A stretch of DNA of 64,000 nucleotides from Clostridia bacterium. GTDB lineage: Bacteria; Bacillota_A; Clostridia; Christensenellales; Aristaeellaceae. The stretch is from positions 19,494-83,493 of the forward strand of contig JAFRMB010000033.1 in NCBI GenBank assembly GCA_017430945.1, read 5' to 3'. The position numbers and the translations under genes were made by a program. The notes under the pieces were generated by a model, which had not been told where the DNA came from, did no database searches, and saw only the letters and a list, made by a program, of their open reading frames with translations. How positions within the stretch are numbered: the first letter of the stretch is position 1; every line of letters starts with the position of its first letter. Positions 8,710 to 17,311 of the stretch are shown here, in pieces.

Positions 8710-9807
8710 ATGATGACGAATGCAAAAGTGCTGAAGAAAGCGATCCCGGCATTGCTGGCGCTCCTTCTGGCGCTGACGGGCTCGGGAGCCCTGTCGGAGA
8801 GCGTCAAGGCAACAAACATCAGTTGTGAACAGGAAACACTTCCGTTTTGGAAAGAGGGTTCTCCGGCGCTGACGTCTGTGATGACATTTGTCCGCAACGT
8901 GACCGATCCGGATTCGGAGGCGTATGTCGAACCTTCGGATCGCATCGCCGTGTTCGATTTCGATGGGACGCTATACGGAGAGCGGTTCCCGACGTATTTT
9001 GACAACTGCCTGTTCCTTCAAAGAGCGTTGCACGACGAGAGCTATGCGGCGGCAGAGGACGTTCGTACTTACGCAGAGGAATTGGAATCGGCGCTGATGA
9101 ACGGGGGATCGGAGCCTGAATCGCCGCGCTCGACGGCGCAAATGGCTGCAGAGTGCTTCGCAGGAATGTCCGTGGACGAATACAGGGCCTACGTGCGCGC
9201 GTTCATGGAGCGGCCCGCCTGGGGTTTCTCCGGCATGACCTATGGAGAAGGGTTCTTTCAGCCCATGATCGCATTGGTGCAGTACCTGACCGATAACGAC
9301 TTCATCGTTTTTATCAGCAGCGGGTCGGAACGCCTCATGGTGCGGGAGTTGATCGTCGGGAAACTGGATGCCTGGATCCCGGCTTATCGCGTGATCGGCA
9401 GCACATTCTCCCTAAAGGCGACGAATCAGGGCGATAAGGCAGGCCGCAGCTATACCTATGCGCCGGAGGATGATGTGCTCATGGGGGGCAACCTTGTCGT
9501 CAAAAACCAGAAGGCCAACAAGGTGTTCTCCATCGTCGATGAGATCGGCGCTTCGCCTGTATTGGTGTTCGGGAACAGTTCCGGCGATCTCGCCATGGCG
9601 GAGTATTGTGTCCAACATGGCGGCAAGGCCTATATGCTGCTTTGTGACGATGTTGAGCGTGACTATGGCGATCCGGATGAGGCAGCGGCGTTCGCCGTGG
9701 ACTGCCTGGACCGGGGCATCGAGACGGTCTCCATGCGTGACGCGTTTGAGACGATCTACGGGGAGAGCGTCACCCTTGTGCGGCAGGAGCTGGACGACGC
9801 GGCTTGA
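8710..9807 (+). CDS. Secreted HAD-superfamily phosphatase
   Basis: The 365-residue protein has a signal peptide (about 1-30) followed by a haloacid dehalogenase fold. The nucleophile motif is VFDFDGTLYGE, motif II is IVFISSGSE, and the acidic metal-binding motif is VFGNSSGDLAMAEY. A helical cap lies between motifs I and II. HAD enzymes of this kind hydrolyse phosphate monoesters; export implies action on substrates outside the membrane, for example for phosphate scavenging. Most phosphoserine-phosphatase-like HADs are cytoplasmic, so the signal peptide is notable. Start at the first of two ATGs; GGGGGA lies upstream. Confidence 0.85.
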   Translation: MMTNAKVLKKAIPALLALLLALTGSGALSESVKATNISCEQETLPFWKEGSPALTSVMTFVRNVTDPDSEAYVEPSDRIAVFDFDGTLYGERFPTYFDNCLFLQRALHDESYAAAEDVRTYAEELESALMNGGSEPESPRSTAQMAAECFAGMSVDEYRAYVRAFMERPAWGFSGMTYGEGFFQPMIALVQYLTDNDFIVFISSGSERLMVRELIVGKLDAWIPAYRVIGSTFSLKATNQGDKAGRSYTYAPEDDVLMGGNLVVKNQKANKVFSIVDEIGASPVLVFGNSSGDLAMAEYCVQHGGKAYMLLCDDVERDYGDPDEAAAFAVDCLDRGIETVSMRDAFETIYGESVTLVRQELDDAA

Positions 9808-9996
9808 GAAATGGCGCGGAGGGATGGACAACGAAGCCGACAACGGTATCCAATAGAAGGCAGTACCATCAGCAGATGTGGTCAGTCGTTTTGGCCGGAA
9901 GTCTTTTTGTGAGAACAAGCATTGACAAGCACGCCGATCATTCCTGTTGTCAAGGGTCTTGAGGCTGTTGTATCAGAATCAGCGTCTGAGTAGTCT

Positions 9997-10093
9997 GCGT
10001 GGCAAGGAACGGTGATACTGATACAAAGCGGCATTTGCGACGACCGGAATAAGATCAGTTGGGATGAATACCGGATATGGCAGGCTTGGGCCG
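9997..10093 (+). repeat. Dispersed repeat family D, copy 1
   Basis: The block beginning GCGTGGCAAGGAACGGTGAT and running through TACAAAGCGGC and CGACCGGAATAAG matches 60954-61048 over about 95 bases with scattered changes. A related short segment, TTGTATCA(G/A)AATCAGCG, also precedes each copy (9969 and 60657). No coding capacity was recognised. Confidence 0.6.
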
Positions 10094-10105
10094 GAAGAGA
10101 CAGGA

Positions 10106-11905
10106 TCAGTTATCCCCGAACAACTTCATCTGGAATGGCGCCGATGCCACGCCGTCGGTAGCCATGTCGAAGTCCGACTGGGCGGCGGAAACGGCTGCGG
10201 CCGTCTTCGACCCGTAACTGCCGTCAGCTGTGCCCTGCAGATAGCCCGATTCGATCAGCTTCTGCTGCAGACGGCGCACGTCATCTCCTTTTGAACCTGT
10301 TTTCAGCGAGGGATAGCGACGCGACGCGTGTTCCTCCTCCGTGGGAGGCACCGCAGCCGTATACGGGATGCCCTCACGCTGCGCCCATTGTTCACAGTAT
10401 GAGTTTGCGGCCACGGTCAACACGAGCTTCTTCGGAACGGCCTCCCATTTGCTGTCGCTGCGGGGATCTCCAAAGGGGTGTTCGCCGATCGTGGTCAGGG
10501 TTTCCGGCAGGAATACGCTTTCCAACGCGAAAGCCGAATAAAACACCGAGTCTCCCAGCGACTGCAGCCCATTCAGGTCGATCTTCTTCAGCTTTTCGCA
10601 TCTCGTAAAGGCGTGTTTGCCGACCGATCCCACGCCGTCGGCGAAGTGCACGGAAGACAGCTTTTCACAGTTTGAGAACGCGGAGTCGCCAACGCTCTCG
10701 ATCCTGCCCGCGCAGGTCAGTTCTTTCAAACTCTTGCATCCGTCGAACGCGCGCTCTCCGATTGTTCGAACGCCCTGCGGCAAAGCGACCGTCCGGAGCT
10801 TTTCACAGCTGCTGAAGGCTGCCTCCCCGATCTCCGTGACCGCCTCCGGTATTTCGACGGACGACAGCGCGGCACCGTAGAACAGGGCCTTGGGGATCGC
10901 CTTCAGCCCGGAAGGCAGATGCGCTTCCGACAATGCCTTGCATCCCGAAAACACGCCGCTCCCCAGTTCAGACAATCCGTCGGGAAGGGCGATCTTCCGC
11001 AGGCCGCAACCGATGAACGCCCGGTCACTGATGGACGCTGTCGATGCGGGGATCTCAATGGACGTGAGCCGGGAACAGTCTCCGAAGGCGTATTCGTCGA
11101 TGTGCGTTACGGTAACAGGCAGAGACACAGAGGTGAATTCTCCACCGCTGAAAGCCCCGCTGCCGATCCCTGTCACCGGTTTTCCGTCCAGTATGTCGGG
11201 CACCACAAGGGATTTTTTCTCCTTCCCGAGATACTTTCTGATGCATACGCCTCCGGACGCATCGTCGAATGTATCGTACAGACCGCTCAACCCGAATCCG
11301 AGCAGATCGTTGAAGGCGCTCACGTCCTCCTGCGTCCACGACGTAGGGCCGGCGTACATCTCCTTGCCGACACATTCATTAAAGATACTGACCGCGACCT
11401 CAGATTCAAACCAAATATCCCTGTCCGCCTTCGCGGTCTCACCGGTCACCATGTTTTTGAGCGTGAGCGTTTGATGGCCCTTGTACAGCGGCACCTTGGT
11501 GTTGGGTATCTTCCCGAATGGCTCGTATTTGTACCGCAGGACCGCATAATAAGTCGCCTGGTTCGGGTCGTCCGTGAGCGTCAGAGAGAACACGCTGAGA
11601 TCTCCGGCCACCTGCAAAACGTTTTCGGCTGTGAGCGGTTCGGAACGATGCTTTTCGGACCAGCCGATCTCCGATTCTTTGCCGGTCATGGGGTCGATCA
11701 CCGGAACGCACGCCGCGACGTAGGTCAGTGGCTGCGGGTCCGAGGGCACAAAACCCTTCGCGTCCACCCCGAATGCTTCCCGAAAAACCCCGTCCGTCCA
11801 GTTGATCAGCAGCGATCCGTCGAAGACGCCCTTCTGCGGAGCGGCAAGGGCAGCGAAGCTCACGATCAGGATCAGGGCGGTCAGGGCAGCTATCCGTATC
11901 TTCAT
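10106..11905 (-). CDS. Secreted BspA-type leucine-rich repeat protein with C-terminal peptidoglycan-binding domain
   Basis: Start ATG at 11905 is chosen because of the AGGAGG site just upstream and the signal peptide that follows (MKIRIAALTALILIVSFAAL). The product has 599 residues. Residues about 210-500 contain BspA/LRR_5 units of the form L..V.LP..V..IGE.AF.GC..L, for example LRTVALPQGVRTIGERAFDG. The C-terminal 65 residues are a PG_binding_1 domain (LKTGSKGDDVRRLQQKLIES, then GTADGSYGSKTAAAV). The N-terminal part is not assigned. The protein is likely exported and held on the cell wall, with the LRR part as a binding surface. It shares its peptidoglycan-binding module with the surface protein at 4031-7153. 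Confidence 0.88.
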   Translation of the reverse strand: MKIRIAALTALILIVSFAALAAPQKGVFDGSLLINWTDGVFREAFGVDAKGFVPSDPQPLTYVAACVPVIDPMTGKESEIGWSEKHRSEPLTAENVLQVAGDLSVFSLTLTDDPNQATYYAVLRYKYEPFGKIPNTKVPLYKGHQTLTLKNMVTGETAKADRDIWFESEVAVSIFNECVGKEMYAGPTSWTQEDVSAFNDLLGFGLSGLYDTFDDASGGVCIRKYLGKEKKSLVVPDILDGKPVTGIGSGAFSGGEFTSVSLPVTVTHIDEYAFGDCSRLTSIEIPASTASISDRAFIGCGLRKIALPDGLSELGSGVFSGCKALSEAHLPSGLKAIPKALFYGAALSSVEIPEAVTEIGEAAFSSCEKLRTVALPQGVRTIGERAFDGCKSLKELTCAGRIESVGDSAFSNCEKLSSVHFADGVGSVGKHAFTRCEKLKKIDLNGLQSLGDSVFYSAFALESVFLPETLTTIGEHPFGDPRSDSKWEAVPKKLVLTVAANSYCEQWAQREGIPYTAAVPPTEEEHASRRYPSLKTGSKGDDVRRLQQKLIESGYLQGTADGSYGSKTAAAVSAAQSDFDMATDGVASAPFQMKLFGDN

Positions 11906-12416
11906 ATTCGGCTCCTCCTTGCGCAGTGTCTCCGTGCGCCGGGTCAGGCTCTTCTTGTTGTCATAACAGGCGTGTTTGAACAGAGTCATGTCGATCACTC
12001 CAAATAGATGATGCGGTTTCCCTCTCGGCCGATGAAGTCATACCGCACAGAAGTGCGGCTATCATCAGTATCACAACAGGCTTTGCATTTCGGCATCCGC
12101 CTTCGATCCACTATGGCGGGTACTGTGTGTAAAGCAAAACGACATTATTGCAGTGCGCGACAGCCGTAATCCTGATATGCATTATACCATAGGGGCATTC
12201 AGGTATACAAGATGATCGGGTGTCATGGGGACGGTTCTCGCGACAACTCGATCATGCTCCCACAGGCATTCTGAATGCCCCCAAAGCCACTCGCGCGTCT
12301 CCTGTGGGCCGCGCATGGCCTGGACCGCCCTCTCTTGTCCCCGGTCACAGTTTGCCAAAGTTCGGCAGCGCTGTCGATGGGAGCATCCCCGTGCCACGCG
12401 GCTCACGCACCGATCC
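11906..12416. other. Intergenic region with possible REP-like element
   Basis: No gene is recognised here. The block around 12227-12245 contains GTCATGGGGACGGTTCT, a word I associate with REP-like elements of bacterial genomes, and CATTCTGAATG/ATGGCC-type short palindromes follow. This is only a weak sign of a dead REP-type element. Confidence 0.3.
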
Positions 12417-12931
12417 TCACCGCCTGTGGAATGTGTCCGCAATGCTCTGCCAAAGAGGCCCGAGATCGATGCGTACGCCGTAGCCCACCGTCATGAGGAC
12501 ATACACGAAGACAGCGCTTGCGATGATCCATATGATGCCTATCCGCACGGCGCCACCATGCCTGAGAAACATGGGATCCTCTTCCAGGTGAAAGTGCGTC
12601 GGGTCGCTGACGTCATAGAGGATGTCGACGGTTTTCCCTACGGGATACTTCTCATGGTCCATATAATTCCCGTATTCCAGGCAATAACCCTGTCCTTCAG
12701 CCGTGAACTCGATCACAGGTTTATAGTAGATGCTGCTGCCCCGTTTCTCCCTCTGCGCAAGACCTTCAGGACATGGTCGACGATGACGCCGGTCGTCCTG
12801 GTGTGTTCCGTGTCCTCCCTGAGCCTTGCCTCCCGCCGGGATCGGATGCCCATGATCAGGAGGATCCAGCCCACGATCGAAAGCAGAGCGAAACTGAGCA
12901 GAAACGTTATTATACTTGCCATATCATTCAT
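12417..12931 (-). pseudogene. DUF3592 membrane protein split by a one-base frameshift
   Basis: Two adjacent minus-strand frames make one protein. The first (12713-12931) has an N-terminal membrane helix (ITFLLSFALLSIVGWILLIMG) and ends early. The second (12417-12716) carries the DUF3592 core (VIEFTAEGQGYCLEYGNY, then KYPVGKTVDILYDVSDP) and a second helix. Reading one extra base in the run CCCC at 12739-12742 joins them as SSIYYKPVIEF, the normal family junction. The break is therefore either a real mutation or a homopolymer error in the assembly. Function of DUF3592 proteins is unknown. Confidence 0.75.
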
Positions 12932-13099
12932 CCCGATCCGTTGTCGTACTGTCTGACATCATTATACCACGTCGACAGATACACAGACAAGACCATAACC
13001 CCCCTTGCGATCATTCTTTAAAAAGCCTGATCATCGTCATTCCCGCTCGATCCACTCTCTGTTATAATACTTTCACCAACGAGCAGGGGAGGGGCTTTT

Positions 13100-13327
13100 G
13101 TGCTCGTTCCATCATATAGACCGCTGTGGGATCTGCTGGATGCCCGCGGTATGCTGCACAAGGATCTGCTGAGTTTCATCTCTCAGGCTGCACTCAAAAA
13201 GCTGCAGCATGCCGAAGCCGTGAGCCTGACGATCATCGGCAAGCTCTGCGAAGGGCTGGACGTCCCGATCGGCCGGATCGTTGAGATGGTGAAGGGGCAA
13301 GCAGGACTGCGCCCAGCCTGGGAATGA
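13100..13327 (+). CDS. Small XRE/Cro-type helix-turn-helix regulator
   Basis: The 75-residue protein starts at GTG with GGGGAGGGG six bases upstream. It is a single Cro/CI-type helix-turn-helix domain (LWDLLDARGMLHKDLLSFIS, then TIIGKLCEGLDVPIGRIVEM) of the short type that often acts alone in Clostridia. There is no partner toxin next to it. Its target is unknown. Confidence 0.8.
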   Translation: MLVPSYRPLWDLLDARGMLHKDLLSFISQAALKKLQHAEAVSLTIIGKLCEGLDVPIGRIVEMVKGQAGLRPAWE

Positions 13328-13538
13328 TCGTGCCCGAAGCCGTATGCCCGTCTTTCGGGCAGCTCAACGGCGAGAAGCGGAGGACCGATCAAAGCGATCG
13401 GTCCTCCAAAGTGTTTCCGATGGATCCGGTCATCGGGCAGTTGTGCCTGTTCGGCAGCCGCGTTGGGCTTGCCGAAGTCTCTGTGCATGTATTATAATAA
13501 AGGCGGTACAGTCAAAGCCAGGCAACAAGACATGCATG

Positions 13539-13598
13539 ATGATTTTCCCGCCCGGCTTCGCGTTCGACCTCTGCCGGCACATCGGAAAGCACGACTGA
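13539..13598 (+). pseudogene. Relic of a second VOC-protein C-terminus
   Basis: The frame ending at the TGA at 13596-13598 reads MMIFPPGFAFDLCRHIGKHD. This matches the last residues of the intact downstream VOC gene, MILPSGFAINLIQHITK. The rest of that copy is missing. It is best explained as the tail of a deleted tandem paralogue. Confidence 0.6.
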
Positions 13599-13610
13599 CG
13601 AAAGGAAAGG

Positions 13611-14006
13611 ATGGACAACATGAAGATCACGACGTTCGTTCCGCAGATCATCCCCAAAGACATGGAAACAGTCGTTCAGCTGTTTCAGGAACTCGGTTTT
13701 GCCAAACACCAGGCCCCGACGGGGTGCGGCGAACCGAATGCCGAAGACATTCGCATGAAGGATGCGAACGGCTTCTGTCTGGATATTTCATCGATGCCGA
13801 ACATCAGGCTTCCGCACGACGTGGTGGTCATCCGCATGACCGTGGACGATTTTGACGAAGCGTATCAGCTGCTTCAGAAATACGGATTCAGGGATTTCAA
13901 CGGCGACAGAACGGCGCAGACCGCGGAGACCGCGAGCCCCAGATCCGCCCTCATGATCCTGCCATCCGGCTTTGCGATCAATCTCATACAGCATATCACG
14001 AAGTGA
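13611..14006 (+). CDS. VOC/glyoxalase-superfamily protein
   Basis: The 131-residue product has the two beta-alpha-beta-beta-beta halves of the VOC fold (ETVVQLFQELGFAKH and DDFDEAYQLLQKYGFRDF, ending SALMILPSGFAINLIQHI). Members include glyoxalase I and bleomycin-binding proteins. The metal-binding His/Glu pattern is not complete, so enzyme activity is uncertain. The tail of a second copy lies just upstream (13539-13598). Confidence 0.75.
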   Translation: MDNMKITTFVPQIIPKDMETVVQLFQELGFAKHQAPTGCGEPNAEDIRMKDANGFCLDISSMPNIRLPHDVVVIRMTVDDFDEAYQLLQKYGFRDFNGDRTAQTAETASPRSALMILPSGFAINLIQHITK

Positions 14007-14122
14007 GCCAATGGATGCGGGGCCTTCTTGCCATTCCCTTGACCGGTCCGCAGGAAGCCTTCGGATCCTGATGGAATAAGTACGGCTGTCAGGCCGACGA
14101 CTCGGAACAGGAGGAGACCGCC

Positions 14123-14614
14123 GTGATCCATCTGGAGAAGATCGATTACAGGAACATATGGGATATCATCAAGCTTTCGCTTCCGGAACCGCAGCAGGGA
14201 TTCGTAGCCGGCAACGGGATCAGTCTCGCCCAGGCCTACGCAGTCCGGGACTCGGAGACGAAGGCGTTTCCTTTCGCCATCTATGACGACGACACCCCGG
14301 TCGGCTTCCTGATGATCGGCTTCAACGAAGCCGCGACCTATGGCGAAGACGAGGAGCCGCCCAGGGTCCTGTCCGGGAACTACGGCTTCTGGCGCATGAT
14401 GATCGACCGGAAGTATCAGCGGAAGGGATTTGGCCGGGAAGCCGTGCGGCAGGCGCTCGCGTTCGTCAGAACGTGGCCGTGCGGCAGGGCGGAATACTGC
14501 GCGCTGTCCTATAAGCCGGACAACACCGTCGCCGCAAAGCTGTGCCATTCCTTCGGATTCGTGGAAAACGGCGAGAAGGACCACGACGAGATCGTCGCCG
14601 TGCTGAAGCTGTGA
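14123..14614 (+). CDS. GNAT-family N-acetyltransferase
   Basis: The 163-residue protein starts at GTG with AGGAGGA upstream. Motif A of the GNAT fold is clear (RMMIDRKYQRKGFGREAVRQ), giving the acetyl-CoA pyrophosphate loop R-K-G-F-G-R. The N- and C-terminal parts (FPFAIYDDDTPVGFLMIG; NTVAAKLCHSFGFVENGE) fit the SpeG/RimJ-like group that acetylates amines. Substrate is unknown. A terminator lies about 150 bases downstream. Confidence 0.88.
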   Translation: MIHLEKIDYRNIWDIIKLSLPEPQQGFVAGNGISLAQAYAVRDSETKAFPFAIYDDDTPVGFLMIGFNEAATYGEDEEPPRVLSGNYGFWRMMIDRKYQRKGFGREAVRQALAFVRTWPCGRAEYCALSYKPDNTVAAKLCHSFGFVENGEKDHDEIVAVLKL

Positions 14615-14767
14615 AAAGGCGCCGGTCAGTCCGGTTTCCCGAACAGACCGGACGGCGATTTCACCGCCGTGCGGTCGACCGATCCTTCCGAATGCCCGAG
14701 GACACGAGCGGGGCGGATGCGAAGATACAAGCAGGCCGGGCGGGATAAAGCACATCGACGCTCGACA

Positions 14768-14801
14768 CGGCCAGGCCCATCGAACGGCCTGGCCGTTTTT
14801 T
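14768..14801 (+). terminator. Strong intrinsic terminator
   Basis: CGGCCAGGCC (14768-14777) pairs perfectly with GGCCTGGCCG (14786-14795) across an 8-base loop and is followed by six T (14796-14801). It ends the transcript from the GNAT gene. Confidence 0.85.
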
Positions 14802-14828
14802 CTTTCTGTGGTGAAGCGACTCGAGGCG

Positions 14829-14888
14829 AGCTGCGCTCTGAAACGATGATTCGATCTTCGGCGTGATACACTGATTCGATCATCGGCA
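14829..14888 (+). repeat. Dispersed repeat family E, copy 1
   Basis: The words GCGCTCTGAAACGATG, CGGCGTGATACACTG and CGATCATCGGCA recur in the same order at 60119-60183. Neither copy has a coding frame I can name. Confidence 0.45.
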
Positions 14889-14989
14889 AGACACAAACGA
14901 GTTTTGCGGCTCGAGACCCCTTGAAGTATTTTGAATTCTGTGCCGCGATTTGGTATCCGTACAAAGATGTATCATGATCATACCTGTCG

Positions 14990-15602
14990 TAGGGACGCCA
15001 TAATTGGCGTCCGCGTTCCGTTCAGACGCCGTATATCGCACGGTGAAGGGACATGGTTTACAAACAGCGCACCCACATGGTTTACGATTCCGCGGAACGG
15101 CCGGGTGACGGCGGGCGATGGGGGCATCGCGCCTGCAAAAATGACGGTGGTGACGCGGACGCCAATTATGGCGTCCCTACGGTGTGGTATCGCAGGAATC
15201 TGCCGTAGGGACACCATGTATGGTTTCCGTGGTCGGCCGGGTGACGATGGGCGATGGGGGCATCGCGCCTACAGGAATGACGGTGGTGACGCGGACGCCA
15301 ATTATGGCGTCCCTACGACGGGTATATGCACCTTTCCCCGAACCGGCGACAGAGCACCTGGCTCCCTCCCCGAGGGAGCTGGCTGCGAAGCAGACTGAGG
15401 GAGTCGCCGACCCCACCACCAAGTCCGCCTTCATGCGGGCGATGAGGGCATCGCCCCTACAAAATGACGGCGGTGACGCGGACGCCAATTATGGCGTCCC
15501 TACGGTGTGGAATCGCAGGGACCTGTCGTGCGGACACCACGTATGCTGTCCGTGGTCGGCCGGGTGACGGCAGGCGATGAGGGCATCGCCCCTACAGGCT
15601 TT
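14990..15602. repeat. Cluster of palindromic intergenic repeats (family F)
   Basis: Four copies of the palindrome GACGCCA(A/T)AATTGGCGTC with flanking GTAGG and CGCG lie at about 14992-15020, 15155-15182, 15290-15317 and 15477-15505. They alternate with GGGCGATG(A/G)GGGCATCGC(G/C)CC hairpins (about 15114, 15249, 15436, 15573). A different word, GAGGGAGCTGGCTGCGAAG, at about 15371 is a known type of dispersed repeat in gut Clostridia. Orientation of copies varies. The region has no gene; open frames here come from the repeats. Confidence 0.75.
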
Positions 15603-15612
15603 ATACTGCCAT

Positions 15613-16965
15613 TCATTCACCTTTGGTAATAAAGATATTCACGTCGGAGAAGGTGTCCAGCGTCTTGCAGGTCTCATCGCTGCTCACATACCCCTCCGGG
15701 ACCTTGACGATATGGACGTCATAGACCTTCGGCATCTCCACCTGGAAAGTCGCTATACCATCCGCGTCGGTCTTCTGGAAGGAGCAGGCGGATTCGTCGC
15801 AGAACTGCACGATCACGTCATTGACGGGGTTGCCTTCGGTATCGTAGACGAAGACGCGGTATGCGTCGCTCCCGTTCTCTGTTGCGCAGGTTTCGGGCGA
15901 TCCCCCGACGGCTTCGCCGGCCAGCAGCTTGTCGAAGGTCGGTCCATATTCGTTCACGGCCGCGCCGCTGATGGGGCAGGAGAGGATCCTGCCTTCGCTG
16001 TCCACAAAGAAGGTGAAGGGGAAGCTGTTGATCCGGTCAAGGAGAGGGTCGTTCCTGGGCATCCAAACGTTGGGATAGGTGACGCCGTTGTCCGCGAACA
16101 CCTTGCGGGCCGCATCCGCCACATCCTCGATGGTGCCCGTCTCGTATTCCACGCCGACGATGCCGCAGCCCCGTTCCTGCATGCGCTTGTGGAGTTCGGC
16201 CAGCTCGTCCATCTCGTTGATACAGTTGACGCACCAGGTGCCCCAGAGGTTGACCATCGTGATCTTGTTGTCCCTGAACAGGTCGGCGGATCTGACGGCG
16301 TTGCCGTCCAGGTCGACGCTCTCAAATTCGATGACCTGACCGATGTAGTCCGCGGTCGTGTCCTCCGGCTCGAAGAGTTCGGCGGACCGGAGCTGCTTTA
16401 AGAGTTCGGATCGTATCAGCTCGATGTCCGCAAGCGTCACCGCCTTCATCTCCTGCGGGGGCACTTCGTAGTCTCCGGTATCTTCCGCCTCGTCGTATAT
16501 GGCGAGCAGCCTGTCCACCGGAGTGACGATGAAGAAATAGTGATAATCGCCCAGCGCTGCAAACTCGGTCACCTCGCACTGCTGCAGCGCCGATCCGTCG
16601 ATGCCTGCCTCGGCCAGGGTCTTCGCATCCGTGACGATGATCTCGCAGATGGAAGTGGTAAAGGCGTTCTTCAAATCATTGAAATCATTGTATTCCGCTT
16701 TGTCCCCGGTGTCATTCATGATGCTGGTGATGCTGTCGAAAACATTCTTGGGCAGGCTGGTATAGATGACCCCCATGTAGCCGACATACGGCTCATCGTT
16801 CATGACGCCGTAATTGGCCAGGAAGGCGTGGTTCACCGACTTTTCCTGGATGGCGGGAAAGTCGATGGCAAAACCCAATTCCTTGTAGGCGGTGGTTTCC
16901 GCGAGCGCCGATGCGCAGCATATCAGCAACAGCGCGGCGAGCAGCAGGGAAAGGGATCTGTTCAT
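15613..16965 (-). CDS. Secreted thioredoxin-like protein (TlpA/ResA type) with C-terminal Cna-B-like domain
   Basis: Start ATG at 16965 has AGGAGG upstream and begins a signal peptide (MNRSLSLLLAALLLICCASA). The product has 450 residues. The first half is unassigned. The middle is a TlpA-like thioredoxin domain (VNLWGTWCVNCINEMDELAE) with active-site C-V-N-C and the cis-Pro segment FPFTFFVDSEGR. The last 90 residues look like a Cna-B/carboxypeptidase-regulatory beta-sandwich (YRVFVYDTEGNPVND). I infer a thiol-disulfide exchanger working outside the membrane. Its C-V-N-C motif is less common than C-x-P-C. Confidence 0.85.
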   Translation of the reverse strand: MNRSLSLLLAALLLICCASALAETTAYKELGFAIDFPAIQEKSVNHAFLANYGVMNDEPYVGYMGVIYTSLPKNVFDSITSIMNDTGDKAEYNDFNDLKNAFTTSICEIIVTDAKTLAEAGIDGSALQQCEVTEFAALGDYHYFFIVTPVDRLLAIYDEAEDTGDYEVPPQEMKAVTLADIELIRSELLKQLRSAELFEPEDTTADYIGQVIEFESVDLDGNAVRSADLFRDNKITMVNLWGTWCVNCINEMDELAELHKRMQERGCGIVGVEYETGTIEDVADAARKVFADNGVTYPNVWMPRNDPLLDRINSFPFTFFVDSEGRILSCPISGAAVNEYGPTFDKLLAGEAVGGSPETCATENGSDAYRVFVYDTEGNPVNDVIVQFCDESACSFQKTDADGIATFQVEMPKVYDVHIVKVPEGYVSSDETCKTLDTFSDVNIFITKGE

Positions 16966-17108
16966 GTCGGGATGCCTCCTTGTACTTTTCTGATTTGCGC
17001 CAAAGAAAACCATCTGTATATCCGAATGATGCAGCAGAACGCTCCGGCCGTGTCGTGCAGGGTCGGCAGCGATCAACGGGCAAATCCCCGTGCAGTTTTC
17101 CGATCTTG

Positions 17109-17137
17109 ATTGTATCATGGAAGTCGCGTATCGTCTA
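17109..17137 (-). promoter_or_regulatory. Possible promoter of the thioredoxin-like gene
   Basis: On the minus strand TAGACG and TACAAT (plus-strand 17132-17137 and 17109-17114) are 17 bases apart, about 145 bases before the start codon. The -35 match is weak. Confidence 0.35.
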
Positions 17138-17244
17138 CTGTTTTTTAGGCGTGCTTTCCGCATGATCTGCAGGACCTGACCGCCGCCCTCTCCGCATCCC
17201 ATTCGTCTCACGGCTCTCCGGGCGCACGGGACGGCAGCTCGTCG

Positions 17245-17273
17245 TTGACCCAAACCCGGTCGGATGCTATAAT
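17245..17273 (+). promoter_or_regulatory. Promoter of the M13 peptidase
   Basis: TTGACC (17245-17250) and TATAAT (17268-17273) are 17 bases apart and lie 39 bases before the start codon at 17312. This is a near-consensus sigma-A promoter. Confidence 0.75.
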
Positions 17274-17311
17274 GGTGACCGTGATAAACAGTGTTGGAAG
17301 GGATGATCGTG

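Noticed and set aside
13344..13598. Complete small gene before the VOC gene
   Set aside because: Only its last 20 codons resemble a protein; the earlier part has no start signal or similarity.
14931..15398. 155-codon frame in the repeat region
   Set aside because: It is made of repeat units and does not match any protein.
14990..15602. CRISPR array
   Set aside because: The repeats are themselves palindromic, of unequal spacing and in both orientations, and there are no cas genes.
15577..16401. Plus-strand frame opposite the thioredoxin-like gene
   Set aside because: It overlaps the CVNC-bearing protein and has no signals of its own.
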